A DNA stretch of 64,000 nucleotides, from assembly GCA_030447505.1 (NCBI GenBank), contig JAUJOT010000003.1, positions 62,001 to 126,000 of the forward strand, written 5' to 3'. Under the pieces are notes generated by a model. That model saw only the letters and a program-made list of their open reading frames with translations. It made no database searches and had not been told where the DNA came from. A program made the translations under genes and the position numbers. Origin of the DNA: Solirubrobacteraceae bacterium (lineage in GTDB: Bacteria; Actinomycetota; Thermoleophilia; Solirubrobacterales; Solirubrobacteraceae). Of the stretch, positions 35,692 through 44,074 are shown one piece after another. How positions within the stretch are numbered: the stretch's first letter is position 1; every line of letters starts with the position of its first letter.

Positions 35692-36435
35692 ATGCCGGCA
35701 GCCGTCTGGCTCATCATGCCCACCTACGACGAGGCCGAGAACATCGCGGCGGTGCTGGCGGCCGCGCGCGCCGTGCTCGAAGAGGCGGCGCCGGCCGGCT
35801 ACCGGATCCTCGTCGTCGACGACGGATCGCCCGACGGGACGGGCGACATCGCCGACGCGATCGCGGCCCAGCACGACGTCGTCGACGTTCTGCACCGCAC
35901 GACGCGCGAGGGGCTCGGGCCGGCGTACCTCGCCGGCTTCGCGTATGCGCTCGGGCACGGCGCGCAGTTCGTCATCGAGATGGACGCCGACTTCTCCCAC
36001 GACCCCGCCGACCTCGCCCGGCTGCTCGCCGCCGCCCGCGACGCCGATCTCGTGCTCGGCTCGCGCTACGTCGCCGGCGGCGCCGTCACCGACTGGGGCC
36101 GCGTGCGGCGGTTCGTCAGTCGCGCCGGCTCGTGGTACGCGCGGGTCGTGCTCGGCCTCGACGTGCGCGACCTGACGGGCGGCTTCAAGTGCTTCCGCCG
36201 CGAGGTGCTCGAGGCGATCGACCTGCCGACGGTGCGATCGCGCGGCTACGCCTTCCAGGTCGAGCTCACGCACCGCGCCGTGCATGCGGGCTTTCGCGTC
36301 GTCGAGCTGCCGATCGTCTTTCGCGACCGCGAGCAGGGGCACTCGAAGATGTCGTGGCGGATCGCGGGTGAGGCGGCCCTGCTCGTCCCGCAGCTGCGCT
36401 TTGCTCGCACATCCGGCCAGCGCCGCCGCCGCTGA
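35692..36435 (+). CDS. Polyprenol-phosphate mannosyltransferase-like GT2 (Dpm1/Ppm1 type)
   Basis: 247 residues, GT-A fold. LIMPTYDEAENI is the N-terminal nucleotide-binding strand, ILVVDDGSPDGTGD the donor-site Asp pair, IEMDADFSHDP the DxD motif, and FVSRAGSWYARVVLGLDVRDLTGGFKCF the acceptor helix and loop. The closing FRDREQGHSKMSWRIAGEA is typical of dolichol/polyprenol-phosphate mannose synthases. No membrane anchor, as in soluble actinobacterial forms. The product would feed GT-C mannosyltransferases for lipoglycans or protein O-mannosylation. Divergent from polX by 24 bp. Confidence 0.9.
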   Translation: MPAAVWLIMPTYDEAENIAAVLAAARAVLEEAAPAGYRILVVDDGSPDGTGDIADAIAAQHDVVDVLHRTTREGLGPAYLAGFAYALGHGAQFVIEMDADFSHDPADLARLLAAARDADLVLGSRYVAGGAVTDWGRVRRFVSRAGSWYARVVLGLDVRDLTGGFKCFRREVLEAIDLPTVRSRGYAFQVELTHRAVHAGFRVVELPIVFRDREQGHSKMSWRIAGEAALLVPQLRFARTSGQRRRR

Positions 36436-36470
36436 GCGCGCCCGCCGGCGCGCGCGCCGATCCGTCGCAC

Positions 36471-37166
36471 GTGCAGACATCGGATCTCGTGCTCGTCCGC
36501 GGGCTGGCGCACACCCGAGCCACGCTCGACGCGTGGAACGAGCGTCCGGCGCCGATCGTCGGGCGCTGGATCGCCGGCGCGCTTGCGATCGCCCTGCTGC
36601 TGCTGGCCGCGGTCTGGGTCGTCGCGCGAGTGGCGACGCCGGACGTCTCGCAGTCCTCATTCGGAATCCTCGATCGTCCCGATCTCGGTCAGGTCGTGCA
36701 CGTCCTCGTGCGCAACGCGCTCGTGCTCGCGCTGCACGCGTTCGCCTGCATCGCCGGCTTCATCGCGGGAAGCTCCCTGCCGCAGGAGGCCCAGCGCCAC
36801 AGCGGCGCCTGGCGCTGGATCCACGACAAGGCCGGGCCGCTGGCGATTTCCTTCGTCGTCGCTGCGACGACCTTCTCGCTGGTCACGCAGGCGTACGTCC
36901 TCGGCCAGGGCACGTCTTCGCTGGCCGCGCAGCTCGACATCTCCCCCGGACTGCTGCTGATCGGCCTGCTGCCGCACGCGCTGCCCGAGCTCGTCGCGCT
37001 CTTCCTGCCGCTCGCGGCCTGGATCGTCGCCAGCCGCCAGAAGGACTGGCACGAGCTGCTGGCCGCCACGCTCGTGACCGTCATGCTCGCCGCCCCCGTG
37101 CTCGTCGCCGCTGCCTTCGTCGAGGTCTACGTCACCCCGGGCCTGCTGCGCGCGCTCACCGGGTAA
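36471..37166 (+). CDS. Stage II sporulation protein M-like (DUF95) membrane protein
   Basis: 231 residues with about five membrane segments. The marks of the SpoIIM/DUF95 family are LVRNALVLALHAFACIAGFIAGSSL-type helices and HALPELVALFLPLAAW, where the conserved PE(L/F) lies in a helix. In Bacillus SpoIIM belongs to the DMP peptidoglycan-remodelling complex with SpoIID and SpoIIP; many non-sporulating bacteria have homologues of unknown function. GTG 36471 is the likely start. It follows the GT2 gene by 35 bp. Confidence 0.75.
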   Translation: MQTSDLVLVRGLAHTRATLDAWNERPAPIVGRWIAGALAIALLLLAAVWVVARVATPDVSQSSFGILDRPDLGQVVHVLVRNALVLALHAFACIAGFIAGSSLPQEAQRHSGAWRWIHDKAGPLAISFVVAATTFSLVTQAYVLGQGTSSLAAQLDISPGLLLIGLLPHALPELVALFLPLAAWIVASRQKDWHELLAATLVTVMLAAPVLVAAAFVEVYVTPGLLRALTG

Positions 37167-37216
37167 GCCTCACGAGCAGGCGCCGACATCGCGGCGACCG
37201 GCACTACTTCAGTTTG

Positions 37217-37222
37217 TATAGT
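37217..37222 (+). promoter_or_regulatory. Candidate -10 (TATAGT) of trxA
   Basis: The clearest -10-like hexamer in the 127-bp gap before trxA, giving a leader of about 65 nt. The -35 is not obvious. Confidence 0.4.
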
Positions 37223-37293
37223 GGCATGCAGCCTTCGCCCTGCGGTCGTCGCGACCGCCGAACCTACGGGCGACGTCACAAAGGAGACAGCGA

Positions 37294-37623
37294 ATGGCCG
37301 GACCGATCATCGAAGTGACGGACGACAGCTTCCAGGCCGAGGTCCTCGAGTCCGAGAGCCCGATCCTCGTCGACTTCTGGGCCCCGTGGTGCGCTCCGTG
37401 CCGCGCGATCGCCCCGCTGCTCGAGGAGATCGCCGAGGGCCGTGACGATGTGCGCATCGTGAAGCTCAACGTCGACGAGAACCAGATCACGGCCGCGCAG
37501 TACCAGATCCTCTCGATCCCGTCGCTGATCCTCTTCAACAACGGCGCCGAGACCAAGCGCCTGCGCCCGACCCGCTCGAAGAGCCAGCTCGAAGAGCAGC
37601 TCGAGCTCGAGCCCGCCGCCTAG
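37294..37623 (+). CDS. trxA: Thioredoxin
   Basis: 109 residues, a complete thioredoxin fold. The active site is FWAPWCAPCRAIAP, WCAPC instead of the common WCGPC, which should raise or shift the redox potential slightly. The cis-proline is in ILSIPSLILFNNG. The start has AAAGGAGA at 37279-37286. Convergent with ileS, 29 bp apart. Confidence 0.95.
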   Translation: MAGPIIEVTDDSFQAEVLESESPILVDFWAPWCAPCRAIAPLLEEIAEGRDDVRIVKLNVDENQITAAQYQILSIPSLILFNNGAETKRLRPTRSKSQLEEQLELEPAA

Positions 37624-37652
37624 TCCGCTGCCCGCGCAGCCCAGCGATCGCG

Positions 37653-40600
37653 TCAGGCGGGAGCGACGGAGATCCGCAGCTCGCGGCCCTCGATGCTCGC
37701 GACGCGGTCGCTGCCGTTGGCGCTGTAGCGCACCGCGACCGCGAGCACCTCGCCGCTGAGGTAGCTCTCGTGCAAGCGCGCGGCGTCGAGCAGCAGATCG
37801 TCGCCGTCGAGCGTCAGGACGATCCGGTCGGAGATGTCGAGGCCGGCATCGCGGCGCGCGAGCTGGACGGCGTGCACGATCTCGCGCGCGAGGCCTTCGC
37901 GGCGCAGGTCGTCGTCGACCGCGAGCTCCAGCGCGACGGCGTGCGATCCCTCGCGCTCGAGCTGGTAGCCCGCCAGCGGCGCCATCGCGACCTGCAGGTC
38001 GTCGGAGTCGAGCGTGTGGTCGTGGCCGTCGATGAAGATGCCGACCGGCCGGCCGTCGCGCAGCGCCTCGGCGACGTGGTCGGCATCGAGGCCGGCGACA
38101 GCCGCGGCGACCTGCGGCATCGCCTTTCCGAAGCGCGGCCCGAGCGTGCGGTAGTTGGGCTTCAGCGTGTACGAGCCGAGCTCGTCGGCCTGTGAGACGA
38201 AGCGCAGTCCCTTGACGTTGAGCTCCTCGCGCACGACCTCGCCGAGGCGCTCGATCGCGTCGCGCTCGCGACCGGCGGCCACGACGACGGCCTCGTGCAG
38301 CGGCTGGCGGACCTTGATCTTCGCGGCGGCGCGCGCGGCGAGCCCGAGCCGCACGGTCTCGCGCGCGATCGCCATCGCCTGCTCGAGCGCCTCGTCTCGC
38401 GCCGGCGCCTCCGGCCAATCGGTGAGATGGACGCTCGGCTGGCCCCCGTCGAGGTTGTCGTAGATCTCGTCGGCGATGAACGGGGTGAACGGCGCGAGCA
38501 GCTGGGCGACCGTCACGAGGCTGTGGCGCAGCGTCTCGAGCGCGACCGCGTCGCCGTCCCAGAAGCGTGGCCGCGAGCGGCGCACGTACCAGTTGGAGAG
38601 GTCGTCGACGAACTCCGCTATCGCACGACCGGCCACCGTCGCGTCGTAGGCGTCCAGGCGCTCGGTGACGATCGTGGTCGTCGCGCTCAGGCGCGACCGG
38701 ATCCAGCGGTCGAGGTCGGTCTGCTCGCCGCTCTCGCCGGGTTCGTACATCGCGCAGACGCGATAGGTGTTCCAGAGCTGTCGCAGGAACAGCCGCACGC
38801 CCTCGCCGACGGCGTCGGGCGAGAAGAGGTAGCCGTCCCATGGCTGCTTCGAGGTGAAGAAGTACCAGCGCAGCGCATCGGCGCCGAAGCGGTCGATGAC
38901 ATCGGCCGGAGCGATGACGTTGCCCCTCGACTTCGACATCTTCTGCGCTTTGTCGTCGAGGATCAGGCCGAGGCAGACGACGTGGCGATAGGGCGCCTGC
39001 GGTCCGCGCAGCAGCGTGGAGACGGCGAGCAGCGAGTAGAACCAGCCGCGCGTCTGGTCCAGGGCCTCACAGATGAAGTCGGCCGGGTAGAGCTGCTCGA
39101 CGGCGTGCTCGCCGGCGAACGGCTCATGGCGCTGGGCGAACGGCATCGCGCCCGAGTCAAACCAGACGTCGATCACCTCCGGTACGCGCGTCGCGCTCTG
39201 CCCGCAGGCGTCGCAGGCGAACGTGACGTCGTCGACGAACGGGCGGTGCGGGTCCCGCAGGCGAACGCCGGAGCGCTGCTCGAGCTCGTCGAGCGAGCCG
39301 ATCACCGTGACGTGGCCCTGTTCGCAGCGCCAGACCGGCAGTGGCGTGCCCCAGTAGCGCTCACGCGACAGCGCCCAGTCGACGTTGTTCTCCAGCCAGT
39401 CGCCGAAGCGCCCGTGCTTGATGTGCTCGGGGTGCCAGCTGACCTGCTCGTTGGCGGCGAGCAGCTCGTCGCGGATCCGCGAGGTCGCGATGTACCAGGA
39501 CGGCTTGGCGTAGTACAGCAGCGGCGTCGAGCAGCGCCAGCAATGCGGATAGGAGTGCTCGTAGGACTCGGCGCGCAGCAGCCGGCCGCGCCTGCGCAGG
39601 TCCTCGATCAGGTCCTGGTCGGCATCCTTGACGAAGCGTCCCTCGTAGGATCCGACGCGCTCGTCGTACGTGCCGTCGACGCGCACAGGGTTGACGACGT
39701 TCAGCCCGTACTGCTGGCCGAGCCGGAAGTCGTCCTCGCCGAAGGCGATCGCCGTGTGGACGATCCCGGTGCCGTCGTCGGCGCTGACGAAGTCGCCGAG
39801 CAGGACGGTGTGCCCGCGCTCGCCGTACTCGTCGGCCGCGAGGTAGGAGAACGGCGGCTCGTAGCGGACGCCGTCCAGCGCGGCGCCCGGAAAGCGATCG
39901 AGGATCTGCACGTGCTCGGGGTCGCCGAGCACCTTCTCGGTGAGCGCCTCGGCGAGCACGACCGGGGCCTCCAGCGTGCCGGTCTTGGCGCGAACGTAGA
40001 CGAGCTCGGGATCGACCGCGACCGCGGCGTTCGACACGAGCGTCCACGGCGTCGTCGTCCAGATCAACAGCTCGTCGCCGGCCTGCAGCGGGCCGCCGTC
40101 CTGCGCGACGCGGAAGCGCACGTAGACCGACGGGTCCTCGACGTCCTCGTAGCCGAGCGCGACCTCGTGGCTCGACAGTGCGGTGCCGCAGCGCGGGCAG
40201 TAGGGGACGACGCGGTGGCCCTCGTAGAGCAGGCCCTTGTCGGCGATCTGCTTCAGCGACCACCAGACCGACTCGACATAGCTCGCATCGAGCGTGCGGT
40301 AGGCGTTCTCGAGGTCGAGCCAGAAGCCGATCCGCTCCGTCAGCGCGTTCCAGTCCTCGAGGAACTCGAACACGGACTCGCGGCACTGGGCGTTGAACGC
40401 CTCGATCCCGTACTCCTCGATCTCCGCCTTCGTCTTGATCCCGAGCTTCTTCTCGACCGCGATCTCGACGGGCAGGCCGTGCGTGTCCCAGCCTCCGCGC
40501 CGCTCGACGTAGTAGCCGCGCATCGTGCGAAAGCGGGGAAAGATGTCCTTGAAGGCGCGGCTCAGGACGTGGTGCACGCCGGGCCGGCCGTTGGCTGTCG

Positions 40601-40745
40601 GCGGGCCCTCCCAGAAGCTCCACGGCTGCGCAGCCTCGCGGCGGCGCAGCGACTCACGGAAGACGTCACGCTCGCGCCAGCGCACGAGAACCTGCTCCTC
40701 GAGTCGGGGGAACGAGACCTGCGCGTCGACGGGGCGCTTCGCCAT
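37653..40745 (-). CDS. ileS: Isoleucyl-tRNA synthetase
   Basis: Charges tRNA-Ile, 1,030 residues. HIGH motif form PGVHHVLSRAF in WEGPPTANGRPGVHHV; the CP1 editing domain follows (WTTTPWTLVSNAAV); KMSKS is intact in DDKAQKMSKSRGNV. The C-terminal architecture and length fit the type 2 (eukaryote-like) IleRS common in actinomycetes, which tends to be less sensitive to mupirocin; that is family knowledge and is not tested here. No T-box leader precedes it: only 24 bp separate it from marR. TACACT at 40758-40753 ends 8 nt before the ATG, so it probably has its own leaderless promoter. Confidence 0.97.
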   Translation of the reverse strand: MAKRPVDAQVSFPRLEEQVLVRWRERDVFRESLRRREAAQPWSFWEGPPTANGRPGVHHVLSRAFKDIFPRFRTMRGYYVERRGGWDTHGLPVEIAVEKKLGIKTKAEIEEYGIEAFNAQCRESVFEFLEDWNALTERIGFWLDLENAYRTLDASYVESVWWSLKQIADKGLLYEGHRVVPYCPRCGTALSSHEVALGYEDVEDPSVYVRFRVAQDGGPLQAGDELLIWTTTPWTLVSNAAVAVDPELVYVRAKTGTLEAPVVLAEALTEKVLGDPEHVQILDRFPGAALDGVRYEPPFSYLAADEYGERGHTVLLGDFVSADDGTGIVHTAIAFGEDDFRLGQQYGLNVVNPVRVDGTYDERVGSYEGRFVKDADQDLIEDLRRRGRLLRAESYEHSYPHCWRCSTPLLYYAKPSWYIATSRIRDELLAANEQVSWHPEHIKHGRFGDWLENNVDWALSRERYWGTPLPVWRCEQGHVTVIGSLDELEQRSGVRLRDPHRPFVDDVTFACDACGQSATRVPEVIDVWFDSGAMPFAQRHEPFAGEHAVEQLYPADFICEALDQTRGWFYSLLAVSTLLRGPQAPYRHVVCLGLILDDKAQKMSKSRGNVIAPADVIDRFGADALRWYFFTSKQPWDGYLFSPDAVGEGVRLFLRQLWNTYRVCAMYEPGESGEQTDLDRWIRSRLSATTTIVTERLDAYDATVAGRAIAEFVDDLSNWYVRRSRPRFWDGDAVALETLRHSLVTVAQLLAPFTPFIADEIYDNLDGGQPSVHLTDWPEAPARDEALEQAMAIARETVRLGLAARAAAKIKVRQPLHEAVVVAAGRERDAIERLGEVVREELNVKGLRFVSQADELGSYTLKPNYRTLGPRFGKAMPQVAAAVAGLDADHVAEALRDGRPVGIFIDGHDHTLDSDDLQVAMAPLAGYQLEREGSHAVALELAVDDDLRREGLAREIVHAVQLARRDAGLDISDRIVLTLDGDDLLLDAARLHESYLSGEVLAVAVRYSANGSDRVASIEGRELRISVAPA

Positions 40746-40752
40746 CGCGAGC

Positions 40753-40758
40753 AGTGTA
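40753..40758 (-). promoter_or_regulatory. Candidate -10 element (TACACT) for ileS
   Basis: Minus strand; ends 8 nt before the ileS ATG at 40745. The matching -35 would lie inside the 3' end of marR. Confidence 0.5.
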
Positions 40759-40769
40759 GGTACAACGCG

Positions 40770-41201
40770 TCAGGCCGCGAGCTTGCGGCAGATGCTGGCC
40801 AGGCTGCGCTTCTCTGCCTCGTCGAGGACGGCGAACGCCTGCGCGACGCGCTCGCTGTGCTCGGGGAACAGCCGATCGACGGTCTCGGCACCGCGCGCGG
40901 TGATCGCGACGCTCGCCGCGCGACGGTCGCTCAGCAGGCGCTGACGATCCACGAGCCCGCGACTCTCGAGCGTCGTCACGACCTCGGTCGCGTTGGCCTT
41001 CGACGTGCGCAGGCGCGCGCGCAGCAGGCGCAGCTCGAGCTCGCCGCCGGCGGTGGTGAGGATCACGAGGACCGAGAAGCCGGTCGCCGACAGCCCCTCG
41101 CGCTCGAGGTCGCAGGTCAGGCGGCGGCGAACGGACGCCTCGGCGCGCAGAAGCGAATCGAGAGCGCGATGCGCGAGCGGGTCGCCGGGAACGAGCGTCA
41201 T
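40770..41201 (-). CDS. MarR family transcription regulator
   Basis: 143 residues. The winged helix is visible in GFSVLVILTTAGGELELRLLRARLRTSKANATEVVTTLESRGLVDR (given here as a region, about residues 42-88), with the wing DRQRLLSDRRAASVAIT. N- and C-terminal helices form the dimer interface. No Cys for redox sensing. ATG 41201; TACGGT at 41218-41213 ends 12 nt upstream. It is followed after 24 bp by ileS. Confidence 0.86.
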   Translation of the reverse strand: MTLVPGDPLAHRALDSLLRAEASVRRRLTCDLEREGLSATGFSVLVILTTAGGELELRLLRARLRTSKANATEVVTTLESRGLVDRQRLLSDRRAASVAITARGAETVDRLFPEHSERVAQAFAVLDEAEKRSLASICRKLAA

Positions 41202-41247
41202 CCTGGCCCCGGACCGTAGCGGCCGGAGCGGACGCGATTGAGCTGCG

Positions 41248-42123
41248 TTATCCGACCTGCGCGAGGCGCGAGCGACGGCGCACCGTCGCCTCGCCGGCGT
41301 TGAGCCGCGCGAGCAGCAGGTCGCGCGCGCCGACGGCGCTCGTGCCCAGGCGCGGCACGCTCGACTGGTCGCACTCCGGCAGCGCGCCGCGGAAGTCGAG
41401 GACGTCGATGTGCTCGGATGCCCGGCGCGACTGGTAGGCGATGCGCCCGAGCGCGTCCAGCCAGGCACGGCGACCGGTCAGGACGACGAGGCGCGGGTTG
41501 AGCGCCTGCAGGACGTGGGCGAGACGGCCGGCGTCGGGCTCGGCGGTCAGCATCAGGGTACGGATGCCGGCGCGGCGCAGGCACAGCTCGAGCGCCTGCG
41601 CGTGCAGCGCGTCGATGTCGCACGGCGCGCTGGCGTCGAAGATCAGGACTCCCTCTGGGCGCGTCGCCGCGGGCGCGACGCGCTTTGCGGCCGCCAGCCA
41701 GCCTGTCGCCCAGCGCCAGGCGAAGCCGAGCTCGGCCGACGGTGCCTCGCCTTGCGGGCCGCGCAGGCCGTCGACGGCGGGCAGCAGCACCTCCTCGACC
41801 GTGCGCTCGACGGAGCGCACGGCAAGGCTCTCCTCGAGGATCCGGTCGCCCTCGATCTCGTCGAAGCGCCGCAGCGCGGAACGCAGGCGCGTCGGCGAGG
41901 ACGGGCCGCTGCCGCGCTCACGGGCGATCGAGATCGCCGAGGACACGTTGTGCGTCTCCTCGAACGCCTGACGCAGCGCCTCGACCTCCGCAAGATCGAA
42001 CTGCCGGTGTCCGCCTGCGGTCCGGCGGGGCGTCGGATACCCGAACCTGCGCTCCCAGGACCGCAACGTGTTCGGGCTGACGCCCAACATGGCTGCGGCG
42101 GCATGGGTGCGTAGGACGCTCAT
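41248..42123 (-). CDS. MerR-type regulator with degenerate B12-binding-like domain (paralogue 1)
   Basis: 291 residues. The N-terminal MerR winged helix is SVLRTHAAAAMLGVSPNTLR then SWERRFGYPTPRRTAGGHRQF. The middle helical bundle contains VERTVEEVLLPAVDGLRG and WATGWLAAAKRV. The C-terminal Rossmann-like part (GVLIFDASAPCDIDALHAQA, LRRAGIRTLMLTAEP) resembles the cobalamin-binding fold of CarH/LitR but lacks the ExH/DxHxxG cobalt-binding histidine. It may sense something else or act by protein contact. ATG 42123 is taken; an upstream frame adds 15 residues without sense. Paralogue of the gene at 42781-43686. Confidence 0.82.
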   Translation of the reverse strand: MSVLRTHAAAAMLGVSPNTLRSWERRFGYPTPRRTAGGHRQFDLAEVEALRQAFEETHNVSSAISIARERGSGPSSPTRLRSALRRFDEIEGDRILEESLAVRSVERTVEEVLLPAVDGLRGPQGEAPSAELGFAWRWATGWLAAAKRVAPAATRPEGVLIFDASAPCDIDALHAQALELCLRRAGIRTLMLTAEPDAGRLAHVLQALNPRLVVLTGRRAWLDALGRIAYQSRRASEHIDVLDFRGALPECDQSSVPRLGTSAVGARDLLLARLNAGEATVRRRSRLAQVG

Positions 42124-42266
42124 CGTCAGCTTTATCGAGCCAAGCCCGGCGTCGCGCAAGAGGCGCAAGACCTCGTGCGGGCGAGTCGATCGAGTACAGG
42201 TTAGGGAATCGCCGGCGACGAGTACATACGGCCGGACGTTGCGGCGGAACTCGCGGACGAATGTAC

Positions 42267-42301
42267 TAGTGGGTCGCCCACACGTCCTGGGCGACCCACT
42301 A
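42267..42301 (-). terminator. 14-bp perfect hairpin at the end of the PAS gene
   Basis: TAGTGGGTCGCCCA, 7-base loop, TGGGCGACCCACTA. The right arm includes the PAS stop codon. No T-run, so either a factor-independent terminator of the GC-rich kind or an operator for the MerR gene 144 bp downstream. Confidence 0.65.
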
Positions 42302-42784
42302 GGTGAGCACGAGGAGCGCCGCGTGCGGCGGACCGCACGGGCCGATCCGCGCCCTGAAGCGCACGCCGAACTCCTGCCGCGGGCGCACGACGGTCATCCG
42401 CGGCTCGCCGCAGCCGCCCGCGACCTCGACGAGCAGCGCAAGCAGGTTCTCCGCGCTGGGCGCGTTGGCGTCGGCCGGAACGAGGAAGTCCGCGATGTGC
42501 TTGTTGACCGCATGCGTCTCGTCGATCCCGAGCAGCTCCTCCGCTGCCGCGGACACCGCGCAGACCGACAGCGTCGCGTCGACGACGAGAAACGGCTCGC
42601 CGCGGCTCGGCGCCAGATCGACCGTCGCCTGCAGCACGAGCCCGAGCCCACAGTGCCCGCAGACGCGCGAGCGCTGGGCTTGCCTGACGGACTCCGGCTG
42701 CATCGCGCAGTGGCCGCAGAACGACACGACCTCGAGGCCGCGCTCGTCGAGTTCGACGGGCCGCAGTGCTCGCAGGCGCCTCAC
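42299..42784 (-). CDS. PAS-domain protein with two zinc-ribbon-like CxxC motifs
   Basis: 161 residues. Residues about 20-50 have CGHCAMQ and VCGHCGLGL, two CxxC pairs that could bind one zinc. A PAS domain follows (GEPFLVVDATLSVCAVSAAA, EELLGIDETHAVNKHIADFLVP). No kinase or output domain, so it is a small sensor or adaptor. Its ATG overlaps the stop of the MerR gene upstream (ATGA at 42781-42784), which couples the two and suggests the PAS protein controls or partners that regulator. Confidence 0.8.
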   Translation of the reverse strand: MRRLRALRPVELDERGLEVVSFCGHCAMQPESVRQAQRSRVCGHCGLGLVLQATVDLAPSRGEPFLVVDATLSVCAVSAAAEELLGIDETHAVNKHIADFLVPADANAPSAENLLALLVEVAGGCGEPRMTVVRPRQEFGVRFRARIGPCGPPHAALLVLT

Positions 42785-43686
42785 GCCCGGGCCTCGCGGC
42801 GCTCGACGTCACCGTCGAGGACCGACAGCGCCGCGATCTCGTGGATGCGGGTGGTCTGGCGGTCGTCGATCAGCGCGAGCAGGTGGCGGTGGGCGCCGAA
42901 CGGCGTGTCGGGCAGGATCCGCGTGGCCGTCGTGCGGACCTTCGCGCCGTGCTGCGCGCGGCGAAACAGCGCCATCGGCAGCGGCCCGGCGGCAGCGCGC
43001 ACGCGGTAGGCCCAAAGCGCGACGTCGTCGTCGGCCAGGTGGCCGCCGGCGATCACGACCGCGTCGGGCGACAGCGACTCGACGACGTCCGACAGGCCGG
43101 AGACCCCGCCGACCGGCAGTGCCATGACGCGGGCGCCGGAGCGGCCGCAGAAGAGCTCGAACGCGCGCACGGCGAGCGCGTCGGGATCGAGTTCGTTGCG
43201 CGTCGCGTCGCCGACGAGGATCGCCAGGCGGCGAACGGGCGGCGGGGCGAGGCGCTGCGCCCGCCGCAGCCAGCCATCGGCCCAGCGCGCGGCGAAGGCC
43301 CAGGGAGCGCTGTCGGTGCCGTAGCGCTCACCGAGCTCGTCGAGCGAGGGCAGCAGCACCTCCTCGACCGAGCGCTCCAGCGACCGCAGGGCGAGCGCGG
43401 ACTCCATCGCGCTGTCGGCGCGATCGAGCTCGAACGCGGCGAGGGCGCCGACGAGCGCGTGCGTGTCCGTGCTGAGCGCTTCGCGCGCGCGGCTGACGGC
43501 GGAGGAGATCGAAAGGCCCTGCTGAAGCGCGTCGCGCAGGGCCGCCACCTCCCCGTGCGTGTACAGACGGTGGCGTCCCGCCGACCGCTGCGGCTTGGGA
43601 TAGCCAAAGCGGCGTTCCCACGCACGCAGCGTGTTCGGGCTCACGTTCAGCAGCGCAGCCGCTTCACTCGTCTTCAGGGTCCGCAT
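42781..43686 (-). CDS. MerR-type regulator with degenerate B12-binding-like domain (paralogue 2)
   Basis: 301 residues, same layout as the neighbour at 41248: MerR helix-turn-helix LKTSEAAALLNVSPNTLRAW then ERRFGYPKPQRSAGRHRLY; helical bundle SLERSVEEVLLPSLDELG and WADGWLRRAQRL; Rossmann part LAILVGDATRNELDPDALAV without the cobalt-ligand His. ATG 43686 (MRTLKTS) is preferred because GATCAT at 43699-43694 ends 8 nt before it, with TTGCAG 17 bp further upstream as a -35. It is coupled to the PAS gene by an ATGA overlap. Confidence 0.82.
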   Translation of the reverse strand: MRTLKTSEAAALLNVSPNTLRAWERRFGYPKPQRSAGRHRLYTHGEVAALRDALQQGLSISSAVSRAREALSTDTHALVGALAAFELDRADSAMESALALRSLERSVEEVLLPSLDELGERYGTDSAPWAFAARWADGWLRRAQRLAPPPVRRLAILVGDATRNELDPDALAVRAFELFCGRSGARVMALPVGGVSGLSDVVESLSPDAVVIAGGHLADDDVALWAYRVRAAAGPLPMALFRRAQHGAKVRTTATRILPDTPFGAHRHLLALIDDRQTTRIHEIAALSVLDGDVERREARA

Positions 43687-43920
43687 CGTGAACATGATCG
43701 TGGTTGACCCGATTCGCTGCAAACCGCGCTGATGGGAAATTGCATACCTTTCGGCATCGAAACCGTTTCTTTCGGACGCTTCGGCGTCCTCGCGCCGACC
43801 CCGTTCGTCACAGCTCGCACGACGGTAGCGGTTGCAGGCGCCGCCGCGCTTGCCGGCCGCGCGGACGCGCGGCGAGCCCTTGCAGAAGCAACGAGCGAGA
43901 TCAAGCCAAAGCCTGGAGTG

Positions 43921-43968
43921 CGGGCAGCTTGCATCGGCTTTGCCCGAAAAAGCGGTGCGTTTTGCCCG
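43921..43968. promoter_or_regulatory. Three TGCCCG half-sites, possible operator
   Basis: CGGGCA-N14-TGCCCG (43921-43946) plus a further TTTGCCCG at 43961-43968, 22 bp after the first TTTGCCCG (43939-43946). This spacing is close to two helical turns. Either the MerR regulators or another factor could bind here. Confidence 0.4.
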
Positions 43969-44028
43969 TGCTCTTTACAAATTTGCATATGTTCGTGCCG
44001 CGAAGCATTCGACTTCTGATGGCTGGGC

Positions 44029-44034
44029 TAATTT
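44029..44034 (+). promoter_or_regulatory. Candidate -10 (TAATTT) of the 30-residue peptide gene
   Basis: TAATTT with TTCGAC 15 bp upstream; would start a leader of about 34 nt that contains the SD GGAGG at 44065-44069. Confidence 0.4.
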
Positions 44035-44074
44035 TGGCGCCCGTTCACCAGCACCACCCACCCCGGAGGTCGTA

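Larger units (their letters stand above)
43723..44074. other. Less GC-rich intergenic region between merR and the small peptide gene
   Basis: About 350 bp, visibly richer in A and T than its surroundings. It holds a GAAACCGTTTC palindrome (43759-43769), TGCCCG half-sites (43921-43968), a TTTACA and TAATTT. Overlapping open frames on both strands lack codon bias and ribosome-binding sites and are not called. Confidence 0.5.

Noticed and set aside
40746-40769. T-box or other riboswitch before ileS
   Set aside because: Only 24 bp lie between marR and ileS, with no room for the structure.
43732-44019. 95-codon frame MGNCIPF... and an overlapping minus-strand frame
   Set aside because: No ribosome-binding site, no recognisable domain, and the frame runs through operator-like repeats.
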